A stretch of DNA of 64,000 nt from Sciurus carolinensis (Eukaryota > Chordata > Mammalia > Rodentia > Sciuridae), in contig NC_062223.1 in assembly GCF_902686445.1 (NCBI RefSeq), positions 59,607,998-59,671,997 of the forward strand, given 5' to 3'. A program made the translations under genes and the position numbers. A model generated the notes under the pieces. The model was not told where the DNA came from. It made no database searches and was given only the letters and a program-made list of their open reading frames with translations. This document shows, one piece after another, positions 62,745 through 64,000 of the stretch (positions within the stretch are counted from its first letter, which is position 1; the number at the start of each line of letters is the position of its first letter).

Positions 62745-63075
62745 TATAGTTATTCATAAAATATTTTTTTGATCACCCATTATGTTCTCTATCTTGGGCT
62801 AAGGAGTGGATATACAAATATGAATCAGAAACTATTTCTGTCCTTGAGGAGTTTACAGTCTAGTCAAGAAAGCAGAACTCTAAGGGGTGATAAGTCAATG
62901 TATGTGCTGCCCAGGGGATGGGGATGTCAAAGGGGTCAGGAAAACCCAGGGAAGAGAGAAAGTTACTACAAAAATAAGAAGAAAAAATAAGAAGAAAGAC
63001 TTCCTGAAGGAGGTGGCATCTAGATTTTCCAGATGAGAAGCTAGAAAATAATTTCTTCCAGTGAAAGCAACAGCA
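62745..63075 (+). mobile_element. L2 LINE 3' fragment
   Basis: 'ttctgtccttgaggagttta', 'cagtctagtcaagaaagcag' and 'cttcctgaaggaggtggcat' mark an L2 3' end. Confidence 0.75.
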
Positions 63076-63105
63076 TGGAGAGGGCAGTTCCTTTGTGTGT
63101 CTGAA

Positions 63106-63211
63106 TTGTAGAGGGTGTGTGAGTGCATTGTAGGGCATATGAAGTAGAGTGTAGGGTGCATGGGGTAGATTATAGGATTCATCAGGTAGATTGTAGGGTG
63201 CATGTGGATGG
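63106..63211. repeat. 21-bp minisatellite, five units
   Basis: Units start at 63106 (22 nt), 63128, 63149, 63170 and 63191, with the theme TTGTAGGGTGCATGGGGTAGA. Because 21 is a multiple of 3, the minus-strand reading shows a false seven-residue peptide repeat. Confidence 0.88.
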
Positions 63212-64000
63212 CATAAAGAGAAAAATGGAGAAGACATGGGACGGCAATCAAGATGGTAAACTGGTGTCAAATACAAAGGGCCTTGAAAACTAGGGTAAGC
63301 AGTGTTGGCCACAAGTGGTGGAATGGGTAGTGGAAGAGGGACAATAGGATAACGATGGAATGATGATCAGGGATGTTTTGAAATCCCTGAGTTTTCCAGG
63401 AAAACTGTAAAGGAAGTGACATGGGGGACTGAGGTCTCTAAGGATGGAGAGAGGCAGAGTCCAAATGCTAATAGGAGGAAGTATCAAAAGTGCTGTGCAC
63501 CAAGAAGATGTGGGAGGCGAGACGAGTCTCAGGTTTCTGACTCTGGCAACTGAGTAGCTGGTGTTATCCTTTTCTGAGATGGAAAACCCATGAGGAGGAG
63601 TTAGGGGGCGATAAGGATGATGGTCTGGCTTTGTTAATTTTTAGGTGCCTACTGGGATATATTAGTAGGCAGATGGGTGGATAATCAGGGGCTCAGAGGG
63701 AGAGACTGAGGTGGGTGATATTGCTTTGGGCACCACCAGTCTATAGTTGGTGTATTAAAAGCCTCTGGAGAAGAAATGTATATTAAGAGAAGGGGAACTG
63801 AGGACAGCATTGAAGAGTCCCTACCTTTAATTAAGGGAAAGAAAGGCAGAAGAAGAGAGGCTAGTGAAAGGCAGAAAAGAAATGGTCAGAGGAGGCCAGG
63901 AGAGAGCACTGTTCCTGGCAGAGGAAGGAAGGATGGAGACGTCACTGTGTTTCATAACATTGAGATCCAGGAGGTTAAATACCAAGCAGTGTTCATTAAA
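63212..64000. other. Intergenic, window end
   Basis: A/G-rich plus strand, with no gene seen. May be a continuation of L2-type sequence. OTOG, the next gene expected in this direction, is not reached. Confidence 0.4.

Noticed and set aside
62860..63312. A 150-codon minus-strand ORF with a seven-residue repeat
   Set aside because: The peptide repeat is produced by a 21-bp minisatellite, and the flanks are L2 sequence.
62000..64000. The 3' exons of OTOG, the next gene upstream in human
   Set aside because: No otogelin-like cystine-knot or von Willebrand-type coding segment is visible. The expected distance places it beyond the window.

Overview
This is a window of mammalian nuclear DNA, most likely from a squirrel-family rodent (Sciuridae). 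That assignment rests on the interspersed repeats. There are tRNA-derived ID SINEs (35789-35913, 47943-48060, inverted at 30045-30178), B1-ID composite SINEs (34505-34730, 46285-46497, 55600-55790, 61012-61233) and repeated copies of one LINE-1 3' end beginning near 28752, 29805 and 55266. These sit among older mammalian MIR, L2, MER5A, MLT1 and L1M relics. The species cannot be named from the sequence alone.

Two protein-coding genes are present, both on the minus strand and in the order MYOD1 then KCNC1, the arrangement known from human 11p15. Positions 1-1869 are the start of KCNC1 intron 1. Positions 1870-2439 are KCNC1 coding exon 1 (Kv3.1, residues 1-190), lying in a CpG island that runs to about 3860. 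About 11 kb of intergenic DNA follows, full of MIR, MER5A, MaLR and L1M relics. MYOD1 is complete at about 14735-17325, with three exons encoding 317 residues, a canonical polyadenylation signal and a TATA-like promoter. No sign of disruption was found in it.

From about 17.4 kb to the right end (roughly 47 kb) I find no credible coding gene. This is the upstream regulatory territory of MYOD1. Two segments match, by position and motif content, the known MYOD1 enhancers: the distal regulatory region at about -4.7 kb (21840-22180) and the core enhancer at about -20.4 kb (37640-37910). Further candidates are an E-box cluster at about -7.4 kb, an isolated CpG island at about -24 kb, and single-copy blocks near 49.6-49.9 kb and 54.25-54.42 kb.

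The rest is repeats, including several nested insertions with readable target-site duplications, purine-rich microsatellites at 19.2-19.9 kb, and three degenerate minisatellites (23.79-24.31, 54.51-54.73 and 63.11-63.21 kb). I found no evidence of a previously undescribed gene system. The less familiar observations are an overlapping upstream ORF at the KCNC1 start codon, a roughly 43-bp tandem array of inverted CCAAT motifs, and the orphan CpG island. Repeat names and enhancer matches come from memory of consensus and published features, not from a database search.
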